Shown: in pieces, positions 17,783 to 26,254 of the stretch
Layout: every line of letters starts with the position of its first letter
How positions within the stretch are numbered: position 1 is the first letter of the stretch
NCBI GenBank assembly: GCA_035540495.1
Contig: DATLGL010000039.1
Span: forward strand, 1 to 61,142
Direction of reading: 5' to 3'
Length of the DNA: 61,142 nt
Origin: DASVEG01 sp035540495
GTDB taxonomy: Bacteria > Actinomycetota > Acidimicrobiia > Acidimicrobiales > CADCTF01
The notes under the pieces: generated by a model
Seen by the model: the letters and a program-made list of their open reading frames with translations, nothing else
Told to the model about the DNA's origin: nothing
Database searches by the model: none
Made by a program: the position numbers and the translations under genes

Positions 17783-17789
17783 GAGGCGG

Positions 17790-17799
17790 ACGGTAGCCT
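17790..17799. promoter_or_regulatory. Shared bidirectional -10 (methyltransferase / dapD)
   Basis: ACGGTAGCCT reads TAGCCT on the plus strand and TACCGT on the minus strand, the two hexamers sharing the central TA. The minus-strand start codon is seven bases away; the plus-strand one is ten bases away. Confidence 0.6.
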
Positions 17800-17809
17800 C
17801 CAACCCGCT

Positions 17810-18663
<854 letters not shown>

Positions 18664-18667
<4 letters not shown>

Positions 18668-19758
18668 CCGACCTCCTCGATCTCACCGCCGAGCTGGTCG
18701 ACATCCCCTCGGTCAGCAAGGACGAGGAAGCGATCACGAGCTGGATCGAAGCTCGTCTGCGGGAGCAGGCGCCGTGGCTCGAGGTGACCCGGCTCGGCAA
18801 CAACCTCGTCGCTCGCACGAACCTCGACAGAGGACTGCGGGTGATGGTGGCCGGCCACACCGACACGGTGCCCGTCAACGACAACGCGGACGCGCGCATC
18901 GACGGCGACACGCTCTTCGGGCTCGGCAGCTGCGACATGAAGGGCGGCCTCGCCGTCGCGCTCGACCTCGCGACGTCGATCGAGGAGCCCGCGCTCGACG
19001 TCACGTTCCTCTTCTACGAGTGCGAGGAGATCGCGCTCGAGTTCAACGGCCTGCGCAAGCTGCTGCGCGAGCGGCCCGACCTGCTCGCCTGCGATGCGGC
19101 GATCCTCGGCGAGCCGACGGGCGGGCTCGTCGAAGCAGGATGCCAAGGGACGCTCCGGGCGTCGCTGACCGCGGCAGGGGAGCGTGCTCACACGGCGCGT
19201 CCGTGGATGGGTCGGAACGCGATCCACCGACTCGGTCCGGTGATCGCCGCCCTCGCCGCGTACGAGGAACGGCGACCGGTGCTCAACGACTGCGAGTTCC
19301 GGGAGGCGCTGCAGGCGGTCGGGGTGAAGGGGGGCGTGGCCGGCAACGTCGTCCCCGACGCCGTCGACCTGCTGATCAACCACCGCTTCGCTCCCGACCG
19401 GACCACCGACGAGGCGATCGAACACGTGCGCGACCTGGTGTGCGGCGCGCTCGACGGCGGCTTCGACGAATCAGCAGGCGACCGGTTCGAGGTCCTCGAC
19501 GCCGCCGCGCCCGCGCCGCCCGACCTCGATCACCCCGTGCTCGCCGCGCTCGTGACCGCGAGCGGCCAGCCACCGCGAGCGAAGCTCGGCTGGACCGACG
19601 TCTCCTTCTTCGCGGCGGCGGGCATCCCCGCGACGAACTTCGGCCCGGGCGACCCGACCCTCGCCCACACCAAGGACGAACGCGTCGAGAGGGCGGACCT
19701 GGAACGAGTCCGGGCCGCCCTCTCGAAGCTGCTGGTCGGCGGTATCGCCGCCGGTTAG
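18664..19758 (+). CDS. dapE: Succinyl-diaminopimelate desuccinylase
   Basis: A 364-residue M20-family zinc hydrolase that releases LL-diaminopimelate from its succinyl derivative. Metal and catalytic motifs are visible: GHTDTVP near residue 63, GSCDMKGGLA, and the CEEIA glutamate pair near residue 120; HTKDE is near the C-terminus. The start ATG overlaps the dapD stop. Its stop codon TAG lies in the first unit of a 24-base tandem duplication shared with the end of the convergent nucleotidase gene. Confidence 0.92.
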
Positions 19759-19788
19759 GTCGGTGGTATCGCCGCCGGTTAGGTCGGC
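19741..19788. repeat. 24-base tandem duplication spanning two convergent stop codons
   Basis: Two adjacent copies (19741-19764 and 19765-19788) differ only at the last base. Each contains GGTTAGG, which gives TAG on the plus strand and TAA on the minus strand. dapE stops in the first copy and the nucleotidase gene stops in the second. Confidence 0.9.
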
Positions 19789-22355
19789 GTCACCGCCTTG
19801 ATCCGGTTCTGCGGGCCCGGCGTCAGGTTCGGGTTCGCCTTGAGGTACTCCTCGAAGGCCTCCGTGTCGACGACGCCGCCCACGCGGTTCGTTCCGACGG
19901 TGAAGCCGGGGAAGCTGTCGCCGCCGTCGGCGAGGAAGCTGTTCATGGTCACCCGGTACGCGGCGTTCGGATCGAGGACGACCCCGTGCAGCTTGATCGA
20001 TGCTGGATCGACCTTGCTGCCACACGCCGCCACCGTCGACCATTCGTAGGTGAAGCCCTCCGACACCTGGAGCACCCGACGGTTCGTCGGGCTGTCCGGC
20101 GACCCAGCGGTCGGGTTGCAGAACTGCTGTTCGAGGATCTTCTCGATCTGCGCGCCGGTGTAGGTCATCGTCACGAGGTTGTTCCCGAAGGGCTGCACGG
20201 TGAAGGCCTCGCCGTAGCGCACCTGTCCGTCGGCGGTCTCCGGCCCGCTCCTCGCGTAGGTGAGATCAGCTCGGATGCCGCCTGGGTTCATGAAGGCGAT
20301 CACGGCACCGCCTAGTGAGGCAGGCGCCGTCGCCGCGAGCTGCGCATCGGCGATTCGGTCACCGAGACTCGACTCACCGGCCGCGTTGGCTGTGCGGGTC
20401 AGGTCTGCGCTGATCGTTCCGATGATGCGGTTCGCGATCGGCTCGGCCAGCTTCTGATAGCGCTCGATGAGGGCGGTGATCTGCGGGTGCTTCGCCACCG
20501 TTCGGGTGACGATCACGTTGCCTGCCTTCATCTCGACGACGTCGCCGGTCATCTTGTCGATCCGCACGTCGACGTCGGTGACCAGACGGCCGAACGACTC
20601 GGCGCTGGTGACGATCTTGCCGTCGATCACGCAGTTGTACGCCCGGTGGGTGTGTCCGCTGAGCACGATGTCGACCTCGTCGTCGAGCCGTTCGACGATG
20701 TCGACGATCGGTCCGGAGATCCCGGCCTTGCAGTCGTTGTATCCGGTGCCGCTGACGGGGACGCCGCCCTCGTGCACGACCACGACGATCGTCTCGATGC
20801 CACGGGCCTTGAGTTGCGGGACGAGAGCGTTGACGGTGTCGGCCTCGTCCTTGAACTCGAGGTTCACGATCCCGGACGGAGTGACGATCTGGGGCGTTCC
20901 CTCGAGCGTCATGCCGATGAAGGCGACGCGTGCACCTTGGAAGGCGCGCACGTCGTGCGACGGGAAGAACGGCTTGCCGGTGGTCTTGTCGATGACGTTC
21001 GCGGCGAGGAACTGGAAGTTCGCACCGCCGAAGCCGTCACCGTCGATGCACCCCTTCTCGGGATGGCACCCGCCGTTCTGCATGCGTGACAGCTCGACCG
21101 CGCCCTCGTCGAACTCGTGGTTGCCGACCGCGTTGATGTCGAGGCCCATGAGGTTGAACGCCTCGATCGTGGGCTCGTCCTGGAACAGCGCCGACAGGAG
21201 CGGCGATGCGCCGATGAGGTCGCCGGCGGACACGGTCACGGAGTTCGGGTTGGTCGCCCGGAGTGCGTCGAGGTGGGTGCCGAGGTACTCGGCGCCCCCG
21301 GCGTCGATCGCGGCCTGGCCAGGGGGCGTGATGCGACCGCTCGACCCCGTCGGGGGCTCCAGGTTGCCGTGGAAGTCGTTGATGCTGAGCACCTGGACGT
21401 CGGCGAACCGGTCGTAGCCCACGAGGCCCACCATCCGCCCGTTCAGACGGCGGCCGCTGGGAGCGGTGACGGCCGCGGACGCGGAAACCCGTCCGGTGCT
21501 GGCGGAGCCGAGGTAGGTCGCGTTGCCGAAGGTGAAGACGCCGCCGTCGGCGGCCCCCAGGGTGTAGCCGTCGCCCGTTTCCGTGGGCGCGATGTCGACG
21601 ATCGGCTGGTTCAGCCGCATCGAACCGGTCGAACCGTGGAAGCGAGCGTCGCCGAACGTGAAGACACCGCCGTCACGAGCGACGAGCCAGTAGCCCTTGC
21701 CGGTCGGGGTCGCCGCCGCGTTGACGATCGGCTGGTTCAGCGTCAGCGCCCCTGTCGAGCCGAAGAAGCCGGCATCGCCGAAGGTGAACACACCGCCGTC
21801 AGCGGCGACGAGCCAGTAGCCCCTGCCCTGTGGCGTCGGCACCATCGCGACGATCGGCTGGTTCAGGCGCATCGCGCCCGTCGACCCGCGGAACGCCGCG
21901 GATCCGTAGGAGAAGACGCCGCCGTCGGAGGCGACGAGCCAGTAGCCGTCACCGGCGGGGACGCCGGCGATGCCGACGATCGGCTTGTTGAGCTTGATCG
22001 CCCCGGCTGACCCGTGGAAGCGGGCGTCGCCGTAGGCGAAGACGCCGCCGTCGGCGGCGGCCAGCCAGTAGCCCTCGTGACGCGGCGTCGGTGCCATGTC
22101 GACGACGGGAGCGTTGAGCTTGAGGTTGCCGGCGGAGCCCTTGTGCGGCGCTTCACCGACGGCGAACACACCGCCGTCTTCGGCGACCATCCAGTACCCG
22201 AGTCCGGTGACCGATTGCGCGGCGGCCGTCTCGGGTCTCGCGAGGTCGGACGCAGGCGTGTCGACTGGAAGGTTCACCACGCCGGTGCCGACCAGAACAG
22301 CGGTGGCCGCAGCCGCGACGAAGCGGGCGGCCCTGGAACGCATGGTTCTGAGCAC
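19779..22355 (-). CDS. Secreted 5'-nucleotidase/metallophosphatase with N-terminal propeller-like repeats
   Basis: An 858-residue exported protein. A signal peptide (residues 1-48, ending AAAQS) is followed by six tandem repeats of about 42 residues, roughly 53-300, built on GYWLVAxDGGVFxFGDAxFxGSTG...LNxPIV. Then comes a UshA-type calcineurin-like phosphatase: NDFHG, AGDLIG, GNHEFDEG and SGHTHRAY supply the metal ligands, and a 5'-nucleotidase C-terminal domain carries the substrate site. It likely hydrolyses nucleotides outside the membrane; the repeats may bind the envelope or a ligand (inference). GTG is supported by a leaderless -10. Confidence 0.88.
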   Translation of the reverse strand: MLRTMRSRAARFVAAAATAVLVGTGVVNLPVDTPASDLARPETAAAQSVTGLGYWMVAEDGGVFAVGEAPHKGSAGNLKLNAPVVDMAPTPRHEGYWLAAADGGVFAYGDARFHGSAGAIKLNKPIVGIAGVPAGDGYWLVASDGGVFSYGSAAFRGSTGAMRLNQPIVAMVPTPQGRGYWLVAADGGVFTFGDAGFFGSTGALTLNQPIVNAAATPTGKGYWLVARDGGVFTFGDARFHGSTGSMRLNQPIVDIAPTETGDGYTLGAADGGVFTFGNATYLGSASTGRVSASAAVTAPSGRRLNGRMVGLVGYDRFADVQVLSINDFHGNLEPPTGSSGRITPPGQAAIDAGGAEYLGTHLDALRATNPNSVTVSAGDLIGASPLLSALFQDEPTIEAFNLMGLDINAVGNHEFDEGAVELSRMQNGGCHPEKGCIDGDGFGGANFQFLAANVIDKTTGKPFFPSHDVRAFQGARVAFIGMTLEGTPQIVTPSGIVNLEFKDEADTVNALVPQLKARGIETIVVVVHEGGVPVSGTGYNDCKAGISGPIVDIVERLDDEVDIVLSGHTHRAYNCVIDGKIVTSAESFGRLVTDVDVRIDKMTGDVVEMKAGNVIVTRTVAKHPQITALIERYQKLAEPIANRIIGTISADLTRTANAAGESSLGDRIADAQLAATAPASLGGAVIAFMNPGGIRADLTYARSGPETADGQVRYGEAFTVQPFGNNLVTMTYTGAQIEKILEQQFCNPTAGSPDSPTNRRVLQVSEGFTYEWSTVAACGSKVDPASIKLHGVVLDPNAAYRVTMNSFLADGGDSFPGFTVGTNRVGGVVDTEAFEEYLKANPNLTPGPQNRIKAVTPT

Positions 22356-22362
22356 GCGCGAG

Positions 22363-22368
22363 ACGTTA
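22363..22368 (-). promoter_or_regulatory. Leaderless -10 element of the 5'-nucleotidase gene
   Basis: TAACGT on the minus strand ends seven bases before the GTG start. Confidence 0.6.
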
Positions 22369-22455
22369 CGTATGAGGAACAGCGGAAGTACAGGGCCCTT
22401 CGGCCCGTTCAGCCTCTGTTGTGGCGGCGGCTACGGCCGCGTCGACCGCGAGTCG

Positions 22456-22890
22456 TTACGACGACGTGAGCTTGGCGTCGAGCGTGATCTCGGCCGATCC
22501 GCCGAGCAGGACCGAGATCGGACACGTGCGCTTCGCGGTGTCGGCGATCTCCTGGAACTGCGCGTCGTCGATCCCTGGGATGTCGGCCTCGGTGACGAGG
22601 TCGATCTTCTGGACGCGGAAGCCCTCGTCGGTCTTGTTCAGATGGACGTTCGCCGTCGTCGAGACGCTGTTCGGGGTGAACCCGGCGCGCCCGAGCGCGC
22701 CCGAGAGGGCCATCGAGTAGCAGCCAGCGTGCGCTGCGGCGACGAGCTCCTCCGGGTTCGTGCCGTCGCCGTCCTCGAACCGGCTCTTGAACGAATAGGG
22801 CCCTTCATAGGCGCCGTTGCCGAGCCGCATGTGGCCCTTGCCATCCTGCAATGAACCTTCCCAGCGGGCGTCAGCCTTACGTGCGGGCAC
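22456..22890 (-). CDS. OsmC family peroxiredoxin-like protein
   Basis: A 144-residue OsmC/Ohr-fold protein. The two redox cysteines are in HAGCYSMAL and RTCPISVLLGGSAEI, with the GTNPEELVAAAHAGC stretch typical of the OsmC branch (Ohr proteins differ here). OsmC proteins reduce organic hydroperoxides using thiols. GTG is chosen because GAGGAG lies six bases upstream. It is followed by a 100-base gap that holds the leaderless promoter of the 5'-nucleotidase gene. Confidence 0.92.
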   Translation of the reverse strand: MPARKADARWEGSLQDGKGHMRLGNGAYEGPYSFKSRFEDGDGTNPEELVAAAHAGCYSMALSGALGRAGFTPNSVSTTANVHLNKTDEGFRVQKIDLVTEADIPGIDDAQFQEIADTAKRTCPISVLLGGSAEITLDAKLTSS

Positions 22891-22938
22891 TCGTTCTCCT
22901 CGTCGTCGTTGTCGAAGTCGGCGACGCCGACGCTACCG

Positions 22939-24327
22939 CTACGCCGCGCGATCGTTGCGGCGCCGCAGCGCGATCGCCGTGCCACCCGCTGCGCCCAGGA
23001 CCGCCAGCGCTCCCACCAGTGGCCACAGCGGCGACACGCTGTCGTCGTCGGGCTCGGTCGCGACCTCGCCGACCGGGTCGTCGGACTCCGCTGCGCCGCC
23101 GGTGCTGACGTCGTCGGTGGTCGCCGCGTCATCCGGTGGGACCGTGTCGGCCGGCTCGTCGGCGGCCGCGATCTCGCCGTCGCCCGCGGGCGGTTCGGCG
23201 GGCGTGGGCTGCGCTGGTGCGGGGGCGGCAGTGGGTCCGGGCGAGGGAGGCGTCGACGGTGCGCGGCCGGGCGTGCTGGCGCCCGGCCCGGTGCCGGCGG
23301 TCGGCGACGGCTGCACCGTGGCGGTCGTCGCAGGTGGCGCTGGCGGCGTGGAACCGAGCCCGGCGGTGGCCTTCGCCACGTCGAGGCGGCCGTGGCCGTA
23401 GGTACCGTCCTTGCCTGCGGGGCCGAGGTCCTTCGCGGTCTGGAGGAGGCGGTCGACGGTCTGCTGGGGCGTGAGGCCAGCGCCTCGGAGCAGGGCGGCG
23501 GCACCGGCGACGTGCGGCGCGGCCATCGACGTCCCGGACAGGTACGCGTACGCGTGGGGGCTGCCTGCCCTCCAGTACGTCGAGATGATGCTGTTCTCGG
23601 CCCGCCCCTCACCGCCGGGAGCCGACATCGGCCACTTCGCCGACCCGACACCGCTCGAGTAGCTCGCGGCGCGTTCGTCTCGTGTGGTCGCGGCGACGAC
23701 GAGCGCGGGCACGGTGGAGAACTCGCCGCTGAGGACGTAGCTGTTGCCGGCAGCGACGACGCAGATCACGCCTTTCGACCACGCGTACTCGATGCCGCGA
23801 GCGAACGACGGGCCAAGGAGCGGATCGAGCTCGGACCCGATCGACAGGTTGATCACCTGCGCCCCGTTGTCGACGGCGAATCGAATGGCGTCGTCTGGGC
23901 TCCCGCCGCCTCGCCCGCTGCTGGTCAACACCTTCAACGGCATGATCTTCGCCTCGGGTGCGACGCCCGTGACGCCCTTGCCGTTGCCCGTGACCGCAGC
24001 AGCGATCCCTGCCACATGGCTGCCGTGGCCGTGGTCGTCCTGCGGCGGGGTGTTCGGCTCGACGAAGTCGGCACCGGGCACGATCTTCTCGGCGAGATCT
24101 TCGTGCTGGAGATCGACGCCGGTGTCGACGATCGCGATGGTGATGCCCTTGCCCGTGACCCCGCGGGCCCACGCATCGGGCGCACCGATCAGCTGCATGC
24201 CCCACTGCTGGTCACGAAGGGCCGGCTCGTTCGCCTCGAGGGCAGTCGCAGCCGGGACGACGCCCCCGACGACGAGCGCGGCGAGAGCGGCCAGCGCCAC
24301 GACAGGAGCGGGGGCACGGAGGCGCAC
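22939..24327 (-). CDS. Membrane-anchored subtilisin-like serine protease (S8, mycosin-like)
   Basis: A 462-residue exported protease. After a signal peptide (residues 1-29) the S8 triad is D68 (VDTGVDLQHED), H101 (HGSHVAG) and S267 (GTSMAAPHVAG), with N195 (AAGNS) for the oxyanion hole. From about residue 330 a long Pro/Thr/Ala/Asp-rich linker leads to a single C-terminal membrane span and RRRNDRAA tail. This domain order resembles mycosins, but no type VII secretion genes are nearby, so it is more likely an independent surface protease. The gene lies 27 bases from the end of lexA. Confidence 0.88.
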   Translation of the reverse strand: MRLRAPAPVVALAALAALVVGGVVPAATALEANEPALRDQQWGMQLIGAPDAWARGVTGKGITIAIVDTGVDLQHEDLAEKIVPGADFVEPNTPPQDDHGHGSHVAGIAAAVTGNGKGVTGVAPEAKIMPLKVLTSSGRGGGSPDDAIRFAVDNGAQVINLSIGSELDPLLGPSFARGIEYAWSKGVICVVAAGNSYVLSGEFSTVPALVVAATTRDERAASYSSGVGSAKWPMSAPGGEGRAENSIISTYWRAGSPHAYAYLSGTSMAAPHVAGAAALLRGAGLTPQQTVDRLLQTAKDLGPAGKDGTYGHGRLDVAKATAGLGSTPPAPPATTATVQPSPTAGTGPGASTPGRAPSTPPSPGPTAAPAPAQPTPAEPPAGDGEIAAADEPADTVPPDDAATTDDVSTGGAAESDDPVGEVATEPDDDSVSPLWPLVGALAVLGAAGGTAIALRRRNDRAA

Positions 24328-24354
24328 CGCTCCATTGTTCCCGGTCTGGGGCGA

Positions 24355-24996
24355 TTACAGGCGGCGGAGCACCGTGACGACCTTGCCGAACAGCGTGACC
24401 TCGTCGCCGTCGAACTCCATCGGGGACAGCCGCTCGTTCGCAGGGGTCAGGATCACCTTCGACCCCTTGCGGGAGAAGCGCTTCACGGTCGCCTCCTCAC
24501 CGGGGATGCCGGCGACCACGATGTCGTTCTTCTCGGCGTCGGGCTGCTGGCGAACGACGACGTAGTCGCCATCGAAGATGCCGTCGTCGATCATCGAGTC
24601 GCCCCGTACGCGCAGCATGAAGAGCTGGCCGGAGCCGGTGAAGTCCTCCGGAAGGGGGAGGAGCTCCTCGACGTTCTCGTGGGCGAGGACGTCGGTGCCC
24701 GCGGCGACGTCTCCCACCAGCGGGATGTGCCGCGCCGGGCGCTTGTCGACGGCTGCGCCGGAGGACGGATCCCAGCGCACCTCGATGGCGCGTGGCTTCG
24801 TCGGATCGCGCCGGAGGTAGCCGAGCTGCTGCAGAGAGGCCAGGTGCGCGTGCACCGTCGACGACGAGGTCAGACCGACGGCCTCGCCGATCTCCCGCAC
24901 CGACGGCGGGTACCCGCGGTCACGGAGCGACTGCTCGATGCACTCGAGGATCTGTCGCTTCTTCTCGGTGAGCGCCTTCTCTGCTGCCTCGACCAC
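24355..24996 (-). CDS. lexA: SOS repressor LexA
   Basis: A 213-residue LexA. The N-terminal winged helix (residues 1-75, TEKKRQILECIEQ...SVREIGEAVGL...HAHLASLQQLGYL) binds SOS boxes. The C-terminal peptidase has the cleavage site Ala99-Gly100, Ser134 (GDSMIDDG) and Lys172 (ATVKRF). RecA-ssDNA stimulates self-cleavage and derepression. The GTG start is chosen for GGAGGA four bases upstream and for normal length; the frame stays open upstream. Two LexA-box-like sites in the divergent region imply autoregulation shared with the nucleosidase gene. Confidence 0.96.
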   Translation of the reverse strand: MVEAAEKALTEKKRQILECIEQSLRDRGYPPSVREIGEAVGLTSSSTVHAHLASLQQLGYLRRDPTKPRAIEVRWDPSSGAAVDKRPARHIPLVGDVAAGTDVLAHENVEELLPLPEDFTGSGQLFMLRVRGDSMIDDGIFDGDYVVVRQQPDAEKNDIVVAGIPGEEATVKRFSRKGSKVILTPANERLSPMEFDGDEVTLFGKVVTVLRRL

Positions 24997-25032
24997 AGGG
25001 TCCTCCGTGCACCTCAGGTCACCCGCTCCGGG

Positions 25033-25046
25033 CGAACGTATGTTCA
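25033..25046. promoter_or_regulatory. LexA box in the lexA/nucleosidase intergenic region
   Basis: CGAACGTATGTTCA matches CGAACRNRYGTTYG except for the last base. It overlaps a TACGTT -10-like hexamer on the minus strand, as expected for lexA autoregulation. Confidence 0.78.
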
Positions 25047-25071
25047 GCCTACGACGACGGCGGGCCGATGG

Positions 25072-25085
25072 CAAACATCCGTTCG
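25072..25085. promoter_or_regulatory. Second, weaker LexA-box-like site before the nucleosidase gene
   Basis: CAAACATCCGTTCG has two deviations from the consensus. It lies 17 bases before the nucleosidase start, well placed to repress it. Confidence 0.5.
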
Positions 25086-25102
25086 ATCCTGCGTCGACGA
25101 GA

Positions 25103-25663
25103 ATGCGCGACATGACCCGCCCGCTCGTGGCCGTCGCGCTGCGCGAAGAAGCTGCGTACCTGGACTCCGGAGCCGTCGACGTGGTCCTGACCGGTCCGGG
25201 CAAGGTCTCAGCGGCCCTCGCGGTCACCGAGGCGATCGTTCGCCTCGCGCCAGCCGTCGTCGTGAACGTCGGCACGGCGGGTGCCCTTCGTCCCGGGCTG
25301 TCGGGCACGCTGCGGGTCGGGACGGTGATCGAGCACGACTTCGACCACGCAGGCCTGACGGCGCTCCTCGGCGTGGAGCTGCCGGGACCGATCCAGCTGA
25401 CCGACGAGAGCGACCTCGTGCTCGCGACCGGCGACTCGTTCGTCCAGGGCGGGCCGCTGCGCGATGCACTCGCCGAGCGGGCCGATCTCGTCGACATGGA
25501 GGGCTACGCCGTCGCGCGTGCCTGCAGCGCCGCCGGCGTGTCGTGCGAGATGTGGAAGGTCGTCTCCGACGAGGCGACGGAAGGTGCGCTGCGGTCGTGG
25601 CAGGAGTCGATCGACGCATCGGCCCGCCGCATCGCCGAGATCGTGCGGAAGCTCCTGCGCTGA
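25103..25663 (+). CDS. Nucleosidase of the PNP/UDP phosphorylase (MTA/SAH nucleosidase-like) family
   Basis: A 186-residue, short member of the nucleoside phosphorylase/hydrolase superfamily. Visible features are the N-terminal VAVALREEA, GPGKVSAALAV, NVGTAGAL and the ribose-binding VDMEGYAVAR; WKVVSDEA carries the catalytic aspartate. The substrate is not determined: adenosylhomocysteine/methylthioadenosine or another nucleoside. Two in-frame ATGs (25103 and 25112) are possible; the first is given. It is divergent from lexA with LexA-like boxes in the shared promoter and stands directly before the LexA-box cluster of the LysM gene, so it probably belongs to the SOS regulon (inference). Confidence 0.82.
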   Translation: MRDMTRPLVAVALREEAAYLDSGAVDVVLTGPGKVSAALAVTEAIVRLAPAVVVNVGTAGALRPGLSGTLRVGTVIEHDFDHAGLTALLGVELPGPIQLTDESDLVLATGDSFVQGGPLRDALAERADLVDMEGYAVARACSAAGVSCEMWKVVSDEATEGALRSWQESIDASARRIAEIVRKLLR

Positions 25664-25677
25664 TCGGGCGGCGGCCC

Positions 25678-25751
25678 CGAACATTCGTTCGAATGCCTCT
25701 TGACACGAACGCCTGTTCGCCGCTTGGATGGTGCACACGAACAAGCGTTCG
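25678..25751. promoter_or_regulatory. Cluster of three LexA boxes upstream of the LysM gene
   Basis: Sites at 25678-25691 (CGAACATTCGTTCG), 25706-25719 (CGAACGCCTGTTCG) and 25738-25751 (CGAACAAGCGTTCG, full consensus match) are spaced 28 and 32 bases apart, close to three helical turns. All keep both CGAAC and GTTCG half-sites. Confidence 0.85.
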
Positions 25752-25779
25752 GAACACCGCCAGATGCTCTCCCGAGTTT

Positions 25780-25802
25780 CTGTCTCACCCCTGGTGTTCC
25801 CT
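25780..25802 (+). promoter_or_regulatory. PafBC/RecA-NDp-like promoter of the LysM gene
   Basis: CTGTCTCAC, eight bases, then TTCCCT (one mismatch to TANNNT). The block TGTCTCACCCCTGG is nearly identical to that of recA. The predicted leader is about 20 bases and includes GAGAGGAGG before the ATG. Confidence 0.55.
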
Positions 25803-25828
25803 ACGGACAGGAACGAGAGGAGGTCCCG

Positions 25829-26227
25829 ATGACGGCCATCGCACTGCCCCTTCAAGGAACCACCCCCCGCAGGCTGCCAGCCGGGGCCCGTCGCCGCCAC
25901 GCGCCGTCGGTCTACCGGCGCCGGCGCGTTGCGGTGCTCCTGGGAATCGTGAGCGCGGTGGTCGGCGGGCATGCCGCGCTCGAGGCCTTCGGCGGCGGCC
26001 CCCTCACCGCCGTCGAGGGCCGTCAATCGCTCGATGGCACCGTGGTGATCGAGCTCGACACCCAGCCGGTGGCCAAGGCGACCTATGTCGTCCGCTCGGG
26101 TGACACGTTGTGGACGATCGCTCGCCGGATCCAGCCCCAGGGCGACGTCCGTCCGTTGGTCGACGCCCTCGCCGCGGAGCGCGACGGCCGCCCCCTCCAG
26201 CCAGGAGAGCGCATCGCCGTTCCTTGA
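25829..26227 (+). CDS. LysM membrane protein, SOS cell-division suppressor-like (YneA/ChiZ type)
   Basis: A 132-residue protein with an Arg-rich cytoplasmic N-terminus, one membrane span (about residues 34-52), a short linker, and a C-terminal LysM domain (TYVVRSGDTLWTIARRIQP...GERIAVP, residues 84-132). The architecture and position beside lexA match YneA of Bacillus and Rv2719c/ChiZ of mycobacteria, which arrest division during the SOS response. Three LexA boxes and a PafBC-like promoter precede it. The ATG has an excellent ribosome site, so strong induction on damage is expected (inference). Confidence 0.85.
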   Translation: MTAIALPLQGTTPRRLPAGARRRHAPSVYRRRRVAVLLGIVSAVVGGHAALEAFGGGPLTAVEGRQSLDGTVVIELDTQPVAKATYVVRSGDTLWTIARRIQPQGDVRPLVDALAAERDGRPLQPGERIAVP

Positions 26228-26254
26228 CCAGCCGTGCGCGCGAGCGATCGTGCC

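Noticed and set aside
22939..24327. Subtilase as mycosin of a type VII secretion system
   Set aside because: The domain order fits, but no EccB/C/D/E or WXG100 genes are present in the window.
22909..26103. A 1064-codon plus-strand frame across the protease, lexA and nucleosidase loci
   Set aside because: It runs antisense to two well-supported genes and shows no recognisable domain.
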